Positions 44,265-55,128 of a stretch of 64,000 bases of DNA are shown here, piece by piece. The first letter of the stretch is position 1. Each line of letters begins with the position of its first letter. The notes beneath the pieces were generated by a model. That model saw nothing but the letters and a program-made list of their open reading frames with translations. It was not told where the DNA came from and did no database searches. Source of the stretch: Nissolia schottii (lineage: Eukaryota > Streptophyta > Magnoliopsida > Fabales > Fabaceae); NCBI GenBank assembly GCA_003254905.1, contig QANU01018435.1:1478-65477 (forward strand), in the 5' to 3' direction. The position numbers were made by a program, and so were the translations under genes.

Positions 44265-45781
44265 TGTCCGCAAGTTGTAGGGAATTCTGTCTACAACAAG
44301 GATTCAATATTAAAACATTATGTCTCTAATGCTACTTGGAAGAAAGGAAGTTTTCTTTGATTATTTTTGCAGGCCGAAGAACAACCAATGAAGATTCCTA
44401 ACAACATCAAAAGAGAGACATACGTCTAGAGGACGAAGAGCATGATTCCTTAAGGAGGATGAGCCTCTATCTCCTCAAAACAATGAAGCAAGATGAAGTA
44501 GCTTAAAAAGGAGGCTACATGAAGGCTACTTCAAATTCACCATGGACAGGGAGCATTTTAAATTTTTTTAGCACCTTACTTAATTAATTCCTTAATTAAT
44601 TTAGTAGTTTAATATGTGCTTAAGACTTGTTTGTTTAAAAACAAAGTAGTAATTTATTTTACTTGATTTGATGCATGAACACATACTACATATGAATTGG
44701 ATTGTTTCAATATCTATAATAGATCTTGTGAGTGCATTCATAGATACCATGAACATGTTCATTATGCATTTTTACTTGCTTGCAAAAACATAACCTTGAA
44801 AATGTTTTTAAATCAAGGAAATTAACCCTAAACCCATGTGAGGGAGTGAGCCCAAACACTTAGTGAGAAGAGAGAATCACCATTGTTATTACACAATTGA
44901 ATTTGTTTGAGTCTCTAATTTTTATAATTGTATGGAAATAATAGGAGATGATCAAGGCATTTTGTTCTTTAGATTTTAAACCCACTTGGCCAAATAAAGC
45001 CTACCTTTACTTAGGAATATCCTTTGTCACCCCATTTGAGCCTAACATGAGAAAATTCTTGTTCATAATCACCGAGCCATAAAAAGAAAAACGATGTTAT
45101 CCCTTAATATCCGGAATTAAGAGAGCATTCAAATTGGATTATGTGCAAAGAGCTAAGTCAGGAGGAGATAAGGGTGAGCCAAAGTGGAAGAAACAAGAGA
45201 TAAAAAGAACAGAAGTAAGCAAAAAAGAAACATTCTATCCCAAAACGAAAAGAAGAAAAAGAAAAGGGATAAGAAAAAGGAGAATAAAACGGTAAAGAAA
45301 AAAGAAAAGAAAGGGCACAAAAGAGGTTGATCTTTAAATGCTCTCTTGATTCATACTTGTCTATCCAGAAAAAACCAATTTTCTTTGTAGTCTGGCCCCA
45401 TTACAACCCTTTAAAGTCCTTTTTGATCCTTGCATGACCATACTATGCATTGAATGATGAGACAGGTAACAAATTTAAATTGTTGTGATTCAATGGTGAC
45501 ATTGAGAGAAACACTCACCCTAAATTGGTCCACTGACCATTGAGTGCATAAAGATAATTTCCTTGGTGGAAAAGACATTGGATAGAGTGATTTGTTTATG
45601 CTATTCAAGTAATTGTGCATGTGACTTGTTCAGGTTCTTCTATATCTCACAGGTCTCAAAGCTAAAACTAACTGAATATTTCAATTCATTGCATTAACCG
45701 ATTGTTCATAAGCATCAATCTCTTGTAAAATAATTCTACTACCTCTTGTTTGAGGACAAACAAGGTTTTAAGTCAGGGGAG
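44265..45781. other. Athila interior 3' of gag, no gene seen
   Basis: AT-rich sequence with no ORF similar to pol or env. Just before the 3' LTR, TTGTTTGAGGACAAACAAGG and the purine tract AGTCAGGGGAG (about 45771-45781) form the expected 3' boundary of an Athila-type element. Confidence 0.6.
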
Positions 45782-47447
45782 TGTTAAATGCTCAAAATAC
45801 GCAATTTTGATCATTTTAAAAGGCATTTAATTACTTAGGTTTTAAAGATTTATCTAATGAATTTCCCTTATTTTGTAGGTTTCTAATATATTTTGAAGAT
45901 GGATGCAAGCAACTTAATTAAAGAATAATCCCTAAAGAATGGAAGAAAAAGGCAAAATAGGAGAAAGAGCTTAAAGGAGCAACCAGGCGTGAAGACCGCT
46001 CAGCGAAAACAAAGGAATCGCTCAGCGCATAAAGACTTATCGCTCCGCGGTGAAGGCAAACTCGCTTAGCGATAAAAGGAGTATCGCTCAGCGGTGGTAC
46101 CTGTACCGCTGAGTGATCGTACCTGTACCGCTGAGCGATCGTACCCAAAGGACCAACTTGCACGCGGTGCATTTATTGTGACAGCTGGAGCCACGTCAGC
46201 ACCGCCCTGCAAAAGCTGCCGCGCATTTATTACTCCGCGTAAAAGTACAACCGCTCAGCGATTAAGCGCCGCTACTCAGCGATAATGAGCTAACCGCTCA
46301 GCGATGGTATCAAAATCGCTGAGCAAAGGACCCCAAGCTTTGCCTATAAATAGGGAGGCCGAGGCACATTCGAAACCATCTCTTCATCATCCATTCCCTC
46401 CCCAAAAACACCATTCTTCTTCATTTCTTTTGTACTTTTAAAGCTTCGTTTAGTTTAGGTTAGATTAGGAACAAAGACGAGGCTTGTGAAGGAGCCGGAG
46501 ATCGAGGAAGCTTGGCGAAGCCGTGGCCATGACGGCGTGGTAACGTGTCATGGTAAGCGTCCAAACCTTGCCTCCGAGATACTCTTGTAAGATGGATTCC
46601 TAATCCTCTTTTTGTTGGGATTTTGGTCATTATAGTAGTTGCTTGTATCCATGTAACTATTACATATGAATCTATCCTTTTCTTATGAATTGCTTGAATG
46701 GTTTTACACTTAATGCTAGTCTTTGCTTAATGTTTTGATTCTTGATTTGGGATTTAGTTGTATGAACGATAGTTATACTAATTGAATCATAACCAAGTTA
46801 AGATCAACATCATTATGCTTAACTAGATTTAAGACTTGAACGTTGTGAACGAGAGTTACAATCATTATAGTCGGAACTAAACCATTTTCATCTAATCTTG
46901 TTGCCATAACTGGAATAAAGGTTAGCTGTTTTAACATCTGGATTAATGCAGGCATACTTTGTTAAGCTTGTGTGCGAAAGTGACAGTTTAACAAAGGAAA
47001 CCTGTGATCTTGTCATGAGCGAAAGTGATGACAAGTTAAGAACTGGTGGCGGGAAATCAATTGATAGTTCTATGTAATAAGTAACTGAATGCATGAAACT
47101 ATGATGTGATTAAAATTCCCAACAAGCTTCGGAACTACCTCTGATTTGTTTCCTATTTACTTTTATGTTGCTTATTTACTTATTTATTTAACTATCAACT
47201 TATCAAATCCTTCACTCCATTGTTTAAATAAACAAACTCAAGAACGGTATTTTTGCAACTCTCTGTGGATTCGACTATACCCGACTATACTGCAATTGGA
47301 TCCCTTGTGGATCTGAAAGCCGTAAAATAGGTATATATTTAATTTGAACGACAAAAGCGCAGATAAGCTTTCTACGAACTTGGCACGGTTGTGACAAAAC
47401 CTAAGCTGTGTCAAGAGACGAGAAAGTAGTTAAAAAGGCTTTCATCA
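45782..47447 (+). repeat. 3' LTR of the Athila element
   Basis: 1,666 bp, nearly identical to the 5' LTR. It has one extra 22-bp unit (GTACCTGTACCGCTGAGTGATC type, about 46098-46140) in its CCGCTGAGCG cluster, and a TATA box at 46345-46352. Confidence 0.9.
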
Positions 47448-47549
47448 GATCTCTCTAAATGTTTATGGGGGAGGAGCCTGTTTGGGTTGGATATTTTCGT
47501 GGACCATGGGGTCCGAACTAAATAGGCCTCTAGGGCCCAGTCCATAACA

Positions 47550-48403
47550 ACAATTGATTATGATTTCAAACGTAGAGCACAAAATTGATTAAAAGAAGAA
47601 GAAAAGTTATGGAGCCGAAATGATAGATTAGACAAATATAGGGGACCAAAAAGGTCATTTGTTTAACTAATAGTAGAGTAAATATTCTTTTTGGTACTAA
47701 GATTTTGAATTTCATATCTATTTGATGCTCAAACAATTTTTTTACGTTAATTTAGTACCAAAACTTTGAATTTTGACATCAATTTAATTTTAAAATATTT
47801 TTTGACATCAATTTAGTCCTAATATTTTCTTTATAATATGAAAAAGTTTAGGTGAATTGCACTAAGGTTAGGGCATGCCTCAAGCTCTTTGAGCCCTTGC
47901 AGGAGTATTTACATATCATCCATCAAAATGGTCTTTACATTGACAACGTCAATCAAACCCGTGTTCTTTTGGGATGAGTCATTTCCTTACTAACTGTCCC
48001 AACCATCTTTGGTCTTAGTCATAATATTTTAAATATTGACATCTATTTAGTCGTCTACTTATTATTTTAACATCAAATGTTTCATCAAATTATTAATAAA
48101 GGGTAAATTGATGTTAAAATTTAAAATGTTAGAGTTGAATTAATGTTAAATATATTATAGAATCAAACTGACGTCAACTTAAAAATGTTAAAACAAAAAA
48201 CGATATTTAATTTCATAATATCTATCCATTTTTAAATTTATTACATTCATAAATTAATATATTGATTAATTTATTGATCAGATATATTAATTTCTGAATG
48301 TCTTAAATTATAATTCAGAGGGAGTATTATCTAATCATAATTATATAGTGGTGAATTGTTCTTTTTTCTCTTAAAATCGATTCATTACATTTGGTAATAA
48401 TTA
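47550..48403. other. Low-copy AT-rich intergenic region
   Basis: No gene is visible. TTTTGACATCAATTTAA-like segments (47720-47830) and their reverse complement TTAAATTGATGTTAAAA-like segments (about 48105-48200) form a loose inverted repeat, perhaps a degraded MITE or old LTR. CAGAGGGAGTA near 48317-48328 resembles one end of a second Stowaway-type MITE. Confidence 0.4.
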
Positions 48404-48599
48404 CTCTCTGTGTCCACTTTTTGTTGTCACTTTTCATAAAAACATAGTTTAGAAATCATTTAATTAACACTATAAGAAAATATAGAATGTATAAATAAAA
48501 TCAACTTTAACCAATAAGTACTATTAATCTTATCAAATGACTATTAATCTTAGATAAATTTTTGTTAGAAAATCAACAAAAGAAAATTGTCGGAGGGAA
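48404..48599. mobile_element. Stowaway-like MITE
   Basis: About 196 bp with ends CTCTCTGTGTCC and GTCGGAGGGAA, close to the Stowaway terminal repeat CTCCCTCCGTCC, and TA on both outer sides. It has the usual AT-rich interior and no ORF. These elements are moved by Mariner-type transposases. It lies about 260 bp upstream of the dehydrin start codon. Confidence 0.65.
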
Positions 48600-48701
48600 T
48601 AAAATGATTGTTAATTTCTTTTCAAATTTAGAAGCTTATAGGATTGGGTTGAATAAGTTAAGATTTGATGCCTTAAAAAGTATCCGGTAATTAATATAAC
48701 T

Positions 48702-48727
48702 CCGCGTAACGCGTACGCGTACGCGGG
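48702..48727. promoter_or_regulatory. CGCG-box cluster upstream of the dehydrin gene
   Basis: Four overlapping CGCG cores (CCGCGT, ACGCGT, ACGCGT, ACGCGG) in 26 bp, nearly palindromic, in otherwise AT-rich DNA about 135-160 bp before the ATG. CGCG boxes (VCGCGB) are bound by CAMTA factors, which drive calcium and cold responses. A TATA-like TTAATATAAC lies just upstream at 48691-48700, so the cluster could be in the core promoter or in the leader. Confidence 0.45.
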
Positions 48728-48860
48728 TATGGCCTTTTTCGTAATTTCAAAGATGGTGATAATATCTTTTACATTACAAATAGCACTGAGTCATGGCCAG
48801 ATCTAAAACAAGAGCAAGCGCCAAGCATTGTGAAAGAGCAAGGAAGAAAGATCAGAAACA

Positions 48861-49169
48861 ATGTCCGGAATCATCCACAAGATCGAGGAGACCCTACATA
48901 TTGGAGGGCAAAAGAAAGAGCAGCACCAGGGGGAGAGCCATGGAGAGAAGAAAGGAGAACACCATGGTGAACACAAAGGGGAGCATAGTGAGAACAAGAA
49001 GCCAGAGCACCAGGGGGAGCACAAGGAGGGCGTAGTGGACAAGATCAAGGACAAGATCCATGGTGACCATGACAAGGAGGAAAAGAAAAAGAAGAAGAAG
49101 GACAAGAAGAAGCACGAACATGGCCATGATCATGGTCATGACAGCAGCAGCAGCAGCGACAGTGATTAG
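48861..49169 (+). CDS. KS-type dehydrin (HIRD11/SRC1-like)
   Basis: A 102-residue intronless protein. Residues 3-16 (GIIHKIEETLHIGG) form an amphipathic N-terminal segment typical of this subgroup. Residues 17-53 are rich in Gly, Glu, His and Lys (repeated GEH, HGEHKG). Residues 55-68 (KEGVVDKIKDKIHG) are the single K-segment, which folds as a helix on membranes. A poly-Lys tract (75-84) and His-rich HEHGHDHGH (85-93) follow. SSSSSDSD at 95-102 is the S-segment, likely phosphorylated by CK2-type kinases. Dehydrins are disordered stress proteins that protect membranes and enzymes; this type also binds metals through His. Length and order match Arabidopsis HIRD11 closely. The start fits because the conserved N-terminus begins there. 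The other frames across this gene are shadows. Confidence 0.93.
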   Translation: MSGIIHKIEETLHIGGQKKEQHQGESHGEKKGEHHGEHKGEHSENKKPEHQGEHKEGVVDKIKDKIHGDHDKEEKKKKKKDKKKHEHGHDHGHDSSSSSDSD

Positions 49170-49584
49170 ATCTTCTGCTGCTAGTCCTCTATGATAAGGT
49201 TAATGTCCGTTTTGCTTTGTGAACTTCATTTCATCAAGATTTTATTTTTATTCGATTATAATCGCAATCGATCTTTACAGTTATCGGTTAATCAGGGGTT
49301 TTATTTTATTTTATTTTAATTTTGACTTTTGAGCAACAGAAGGACAAAAAAAAAAATACCTTTGGCTCGGTTTGGGATCAAAATTTTAGGACAGACTAGT
49401 TTTTCTCATTATTTGGTCAAAATATTATCTTATTAGTATGGGATTACACTATGTAATTCCCTTTGCCACAAAAGAAAATAAGGAACGAAATTGATAAATT
49501 GATCAATGTTTTGCTGTGTTCAAACACGAAAAACGTGACGCACTTTCTCCTCCTCCGCCTAGAAATAAATGACACAAAATTCAC

Positions 49585-49850
49585 AAACAAATATTACAAC
49601 ATATATAAACAAACACATTATAGTATACATAAACAAATATTACACCACATAAAAATGAAGATGTAACAACCATTACTTCACTCATAAATAAACATTATAC
49701 TACACACAAACAAACATTTTACCACACTAAAATATTACACTACAAAAAAATAAATATTATAACACTTAAAAATAAACATTTCAATACTCCTAAACAAACA
49801 TTACAACACTCATAAATAAGCATTACAACACACATAAACAAACTTTACAT
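49585..49850. repeat. Minisatellite (AAACAAACATTACAACAC type)
   Basis: About nine diverged units of 24-32 bases with the core ATAAACAAACATTACAACAC. Confidence 0.65.
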
Positions 49851-50235
49851 GACATCGAAACATTATAAAACATAAAAAATAACAGATTAGAAAAGAATGT
49901 TCTCGTTTATGCTCATCATAACGCTTTAATAAAAAATAAAACGAAAGCAAACAAAAAAAATGGCAAAAACAAAGATAAAAGCAAAAATCGGAAAAATACG
50001 AAAAATAAAAAAGAAACGGGGAAGAAGAACAAGAGCAAAATGAAAAAAGAAAAAAAAGAAGTTGTAGGTGAAAAAATGAGAAAAAAATGAAGAAAGAGTT
50101 GGGAAGAAGAGAAAACAAAAATGAATGTGAGAAAGAGAAGAACAAAGTAAGTATGGGAAAATGGAACGAGAAAAGAGAAAATTAATATTTAATGTCGATA
50201 TATAATGTGTATTTTTTTTTTTTGAAGTATACCCT

Positions 50236-50299
50236 GACATTTTTCTATATATTAGAAGGAGGACTAAGACATTTTTCTATATATTAGAAGGAGGACTAA
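50236..50299. repeat. Perfect 32-bp tandem duplication
   Basis: GACATTTTTCTATATATTAG plus AAGGAGGACTAA occurs twice in a row without differences (50236-50267 and 50268-50299). Confidence 0.9.
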
Positions 50300-50859
50300 G
50301 CATTTCTTTCGTTTTCTCTTTCTTCACAGCACAGAAGGTGGATGGGACCATAGAAGTGAGAAGCCTGCGGGCCAAGTCCTACCTTTTCCTTCTTGCAATG
50401 AACTAAAATAATGATTAAGAGAGCACTTATGTTTGTTTCTGCCTTTTTCTTTATGTGGTAAAATGTATAACCTCACTGCTTTGGTTTGGCTTGGTTCCAT
50501 ATTAGCTTAAAGAAATAAATGAAGATTTTTATTGTTTCTGAGATCTTGCACTCATCTTATATTTTTTTTTAAGGTGAGATGATTATAATTAATCTGGTTG
50601 ACTTGATATGTGCATTGAATAAAAAAAGAAAGAAAAAAAAAAAAAAGAAGATGGCATCTGTTTGTTGGCCTTGATCGTAGAGTAGGGAGTCTCTAACAAC
50701 AACTCTGTTCACATTATCCTTTACACATCAAGTTTTCAACAACTCTTTTCCAATCTTTGAAGTAATCGTTGAGAAAGGTAACTAATATGCAGCTAGCACA
50801 TATAGTGCAAAAAGAACCCTTTCATAACTTATTTGTCAAAATTACCCTTTTTGTACATG

Positions 50860-52650
50860 AGTGTTGGTTTTTTCTTTTTAAACATATTCCGGTTTCTATC
50901 AACATCATAAAGAAATAGTTGTGAATTTTTTTAGACGTTGGTTTCTATGTTTTTATATGTTGGTTTGTTTGTACACATATGTTGGTTTCTTTCGCAGTCA
51001 TGAAAAAAAAATAGTTGATTTATTTTTATGAACAAGTTGGTTTCTTTCTATGCACATAAATTTTTTCTTTCATTAGGGTGTTTAACAGAATAAACCAAAA
51101 GAAATATATTCAAACGAAAATACAAGAAAATACCACAAAAGTGGATTAATACTTAACCAAGAAAGGTTATTCAAAATAAATAGTTACATCTTAAGCATCT
51201 TTATGTGATAAGTCTCCATCTTCATAATACATAGGGTTCATGTTAATAGCATTATAATGCGCAACATATTCACTTTCAAACATGTCAGGTGAAGCACACC
51301 TAAGTAGATAACACCAATTGTTTGTTGAGCCTAATTCGCATTAGATTGTTTTCATGTCTAATCATATTACTGGCCTTTTCCAACCGAAGTTAGTGTCGCG
51401 GTTAATTTCAATGGAACGTTGCGTTGGATGCCTAAAATAATGTGCACGAAGGGATGATAAAAAACTAATACTCTCGGCCACACGATATTCCCATTCTTCT
51501 TGGTATGTGGAAATGTTTCGATAAAAGCGTTGTCAGGGGATCAAGTTGTTGCAAAATTTATTTCTTTTCTAAAGCCCACACTTTGTGCATTGATTCAACT
51601 ATTTTCTCCAGTGTGTAGAATATGGAAAGAGGAGGCCATACAAAGGGTTGGCCAAGACTAGCTTCATGCCTCCAAGACATTTTTAAGAAGAGAATTTCTA
51701 AGAAATTTTGAATTTGGAGAGACTTTATTTGAACAAGGAAATGTGTTGAGTTGTGAATTTGATGAGGAAAACAACAAAATTTATATGCGTGTTATGCTAT
51801 TGAAATGGTATCACGCCAACATAGTAACAGTGATCTATTGTTTATGTGTAAGATGGGACAATACATAACTAGTATGAACAAGGAAACCAACACTAACGAA
51901 GGGAGAAACCAACACCTTTGAACACAGAAACCAACGTGGGAGATTTTTATGATGTGTTCACATGAGCACAGTAGTTGATAAGACCTTACAATACCCTTCT
52001 ATTAAGCGGAATAGAGATGGGACAACACAAACTTGGTGCAAATAGATTTAAATGAATAATTATTTGTCTTTAATTTAAAAGTAATTGTTTCTATGTTGGT
52101 CTGAATAAGGAAATCAATGCACCAGGCTGCAAGAAACCAACACTAACAAAGGGAGAAACCAACACCCTTGAAAACAAAAACCAACATGGGAGATTTTTAT
52201 GATGTGTTCATATGAGTAGAAAAGTTAATAAGACCATACAAAACCTATTGAGCAAAATAAATATGGGACAACATAAACCTGGTGTAAATAGAATTAACTG
52301 AACGATCCTTTGTCTTTAGTTTAATAATGATTGCTTCTTTGTTGGTCTGAACAAGGAAACAAACGCACCAAGAATCAAGAAACCAACACTTATGAAGGCA
52401 GAAACCAACTCCCTCGAACACAAAACCAATGTGAGAAATTTTTATGATGTGTTCAATTGAGCATAATAGTTGATAAGACCTTACAAAAACCTTGTATTGA
52501 GGAGAATAGAGATTTGACAATACAAACCTGGTGAAAATAGATTTAAATGAACTTTTCTGGTCTAAACAAGGAAACCAATGCACCACGAATCAGCAAACCA
52601 ACACTTACAAAGGCAAAAACCAACTCCCTTGAACACACAAACCAACTAAT
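50860..52650. mobile_element. Possible DNA transposon with inverted subterminal repeats
   Basis: GTTGGTTTCTTT-type motifs recur on the left (about 50868-51055: at least five copies) and AAACCAAC-type motifs, their reverse complement, recur on the right (about 51890-52645: more than ten). The right side is a tandem repeat of period about 247 bp (GATGTGTTCA near 51951, 52200 and 52446). The middle, on the minus strand near 51330-51520, reads NISTYQEEWEYRVAESISFL and RAHYFRHPTQRSIEINRD before a stop, a degraded coding fragment I cannot assign. Inverted subterminal arrays are typical of CACTA-type and Mutator-type elements. Exact termini and target duplication were not found. Confidence 0.45.
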
Positions 52651-52846
52651 TATGTCCAAAGTACTTCACTTTACATGCCTCTACCTATAAATAAGTTTGA
52701 TGTACTTTCCCATACCCCCACCCCCACCCAAAAATAACCATCCCAATCTTTGTTAACCAACATTCAAAGGTGTTGACATGTCTTCAACTTTGTTTTTGTA
52801 TACATATGCTTAACTTGCCATGGAGGTGTGAGAATCAGAATAATGA

Positions 52847-53300
52847 TGTTTCGAAGTATGCATATCGGCACACTCTCTGGATCCTGCAGCTTTGGGATGG
52901 GAGGAGGGCTCTGGCACGATCGATCTCTGGACTCGCGTTGCGGTGGGTACCTGCAATCACTCCAATGCTCAAGTAAGCAAGGGTTTAGGGAGTATAGTAA
53001 GTGATAATTGGATGATCTTCATACCTGGGGTGCGGGCTGTTATATAATTGAGGTGGTTGAGGTTGTTCCGAGTATCGCGGCGGTGGGAGAATATCTCAAC
53101 CCCGCGTTCGGCGTACTGTCTGCGGATCCCGGGATGGCTTATCCTGAATAGATAAGATGACCGGGACCTCGGGGTGGCTTATCTCGAGTGGTTGGGCTAG
53201 CGCGGAGGCTTATCCCGAGTAGTTGAGTCGGGTGGGTCCGCGGATATGGGCCTGGGTGGTCGGGTCGCTAGGATGGGCCTTTATGGCCCAGTCCGTAACA
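52847..53300 (-). repeat. Tat-like 3' LTR at the left edge of the palindrome
   Basis: On the minus strand it runs TGTTACGGACTGGGCC...GCATACTTCGAAACA and is preceded by a purine tract GAGCTGGGGGGGCTCC at about 53301-53317, as expected for a 3' LTR. A TATATAA is near 53040. The outer end is shortened compared with the intact LTR end CTCGGTACA seen at 34056. It recurs in inverted orientation at 60041-60460. Confidence 0.65.
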
Positions 53301-53877
53301 GGAGCCCCCCCAGCTCAGAGCGCGGAGTGGAATGATGGGGTCCGAGTTCAAGGCCTCAAAATCTGTGTTATAGTCTCCGCACATGTTGCGCTATATGGGC
53401 CGCGGACGGAGTGGGTCGTTGTGACTCGTGTCATGATCTGGTTCTCTCCTCGAGGACGTGACGTTAGGGGATCCTTGATGGGACGCGTTTCCCATCGCGG
53501 GAGATTTCGATGCTGTTGATTCTCGACACGTGGCGAGGGTGCGGCTGATGGGTACTCGAGGCAGGGGAGTAATGATGGCTTTGGAGGGAAAACACCTCAT
53601 TTTTTGCGCTCCATTAATGCTCGGGTACGGTTTTCAAATTTGCTTTTTCCGAACCATCCCGGCGCTTTTTTCCTTTTCCTTACCGCTTCGAATACAAATC
53701 CCCTCCCTCCTAACCATCCCGTTACTCTTCTTCCGAACATTTCTTCATTTCTCTTCATCTTCTTAAAGTGTTCTTCTTCCTCAAGGCGATTTTCCTTGCG
53801 GATTTGCTTCTGAGTTGGGGACTTTGCTTCTGGGCTGAGGACTTCTCTTACTTGCGCTCGTCTTCTGTTCCATTCCT

Positions 53878-54091
53878 GTGAGTATTTCTCGTTCCTCTTT
53901 CTGTTTTCTTTTGTTATTGCGAATGGGCTTCTGTTTCTGGGTGCTTTTGTTGCTGGGGTGTTCTTCTTTTTTTGTTGTTCTCGCTGTTGGGTTCTTATTG
54001 GGTTTCTGTAGCGAACTTGGGTTCTAGGGATTTGGTTTATGTGGCAAGTTGTTCATGGGGGTTTTGTTCTCTGCCTGTTTTTTCTTTTCAG
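53878..54091 (+). other. Predicted 5'-UTR intron of the Transposase_28-type gene
   Basis: Donor CCT|GTGAGTATT at 53878 and acceptor TTTTTTCTTTTCAG at 54091 give a T-rich 214-bp intron ending 17 bases before the ATG. The structure repeats in the inverted copy and at 60600-60812. Confidence 0.55.
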
Positions 54092-54108
54092 TTTTCCGTA
54101 AATTGGTG

Positions 54109-54910
54109 ATGGAGAGGTCGAAGAGGGATAATCAGGGGGTGAGGAGAGAGCGTCCGTTGAGGGATGCCCATGAGAGGATGTCATATAGCTGGATTGACTC
54201 GGAGGTTTTTGCCATTCCTTCGATGTTTGGCCCAGATTCCGTCGAGCGCTTACAGGAGGCGCTGGTGCTGACGGATGAGGGGCTGGAGGACCACGAATAC
54301 ATCGTGGATGCTGCCTCCGAGGATGAGAGGATGTGCATGGCGAGGCACACCGATACTCCACACTTCTTGTGGATGTAAGAGGTGCTCTTTACGCGGTTGG
54401 GGGTTAGGCTACCCTTTACCCCTTTTGAGCGGGAGGTGATGGCATTGTGCGCCTTTAGTCCTACGCAACTCCACCCGAACGGATGGGCACTCCTCTGCGG
54501 ATTTCAGATGGTGTGCGGCACGTTCGGACTCGTGCCGTATGCCAAGACTTTTCTCAGCAAGAGGACAGTGGTTCCGGGGACTCGCTGTCGGTATCGGAGC
54601 TGGCATACGTTCAAGGGGTATGCGGGAACAAAGGTTTTTACGCGGTGGGAGGAATCTTACCAGGTGTTCAAATGGAAATATTTCAAGGTCTTTGCCGCTC
54701 CGGGGATGACCGCTTTTTGGGAGGGGGATCGGGATACGGTGGAGGAGATCTCCTGCTATTGGAATATAAACATTCACAACCACCGTCCCGAAAACTTCTC
54801 CGCGGAGGAGCTGGTGCAGCGGGAGTTTTTCCTGGCTCTGTCTGGTGGGGGTCCCTTGAACGTGCGGTTGATCGTTGAGGGGTTGGACGCGCCCGTCGAG
54901 TCTTATCTAG
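54109..54910 (+). pseudogene. Transposase_28-type (PF04195-like) gene, left arm copy
   Basis: MERSKRDNQG begins a basic N-terminus. After SYSWIDSEVFAIPSMFGPDS comes the conserved core: HFLWM, EVLFTRLGVRLPFTPFEREV, then SPTQLHPNGWALLCGFQMVC and HTFKGYAGTKVFTRWEE, up to EGLDAPVESYLG and a donor-like TCTAG|GTAGATG at 54911. LPF(S/T)PF...QLHPN(G/S)W is the hallmark of the putative gypsy-type transposon domain. In Tat-lineage elements such ORFs are known as additional ORFs, often antisense to gag-pol; this one is divergent from its LTR, which agrees. A stop at 54376 (TAA for Tyr) and a 3' truncation at the palindrome centre make it non-functional. Confidence 0.75.
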
Positions 54911-55128
54911 GTAGATGTTTTGGTGGTTGTGTTTTATGTCATTTCTCTTTGTCGCTTTTGCTCTTCTTTTTGACTTCTTTGTCTGTTGTTCTGATGGTGT
55001 TTTTGTGCAAGTTCGTCGTCTCCTAACCATCTCCGGCTTCCCTCGCTGGCTCACTCTGCAGTGGGGGCTGCAGCGGAACGACAAAGAGAAACGACATAAA
55101 ACACAACCACCAAAACATCTACCTAGAT

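Larger units (their letters stand above)
37248..47447 (+). mobile_element. Athila-type LTR retrotransposon, complete but non-autonomous
   Basis: Two LTRs (37248-38891 and 45782-47447) start TGTTAAATGC and end TTTCATCA. The whole is flanked by a perfect 5-bp duplication GATCT. It has the PBS TGGCGCCGTTGCCGGGGA (tRNA-Asp type, standard for Athila), a gag pseudogene, the GGGAGGCAACCCA block, and a polypurine tract. There is no protease, RT, RNase H, integrase or env-like ORF: without L15 the interior is only about 3.6 kb. The element could move only with proteins supplied by another copy. LTRs are highly similar, so insertion is fairly recent. Confidence 0.9.
34056..47549 (-). mobile_element. 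Tat-like 5' LTR, split by L14 and the Athila element
   Basis: Segments 34056-34218, 37164-37247 and 47448-47549 together form one LTR. On the minus strand it starts TGTTATGGACTGGGCC (ending at 47549) and ends CTCGGTACA at 34056, followed by a PBS. The same LTR type, better kept, borders the palindrome at 52847-53300, 60041-60460 and 62140-62575. The insertions leave clean target duplications GGTAG (L14) and GATCT (Athila), so this LTR is the oldest layer here. Confidence 0.65.
49170..50860. other. AT-rich flank downstream of the dehydrin gene
   Basis: 49170-49580 probably includes the dehydrin 3' UTR, but no clear AATAAA is visible. 49900-50180 is a purine-rich A/G tract; its reverse-strand open frames are low-complexity. 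50330-50410 is a short GC-richer stretch following TTTCTTCACAG, which could be a remnant exon, but no protein can be assigned. 50620-50650 is poly-A. Confidence 0.45.

Noticed and set aside
48894..49139. Leu-rich minus-strand frame opposite the dehydrin gene
   Set aside because: Antisense shadow of Lys/His/Glu codons; the plus-strand protein has clear dehydrin segments.
49810..50240. Phe-rich minus-strand frames resembling membrane proteins
   Set aside because: Antisense of a purine-rich low-complexity tract; no start context or homology recognised.
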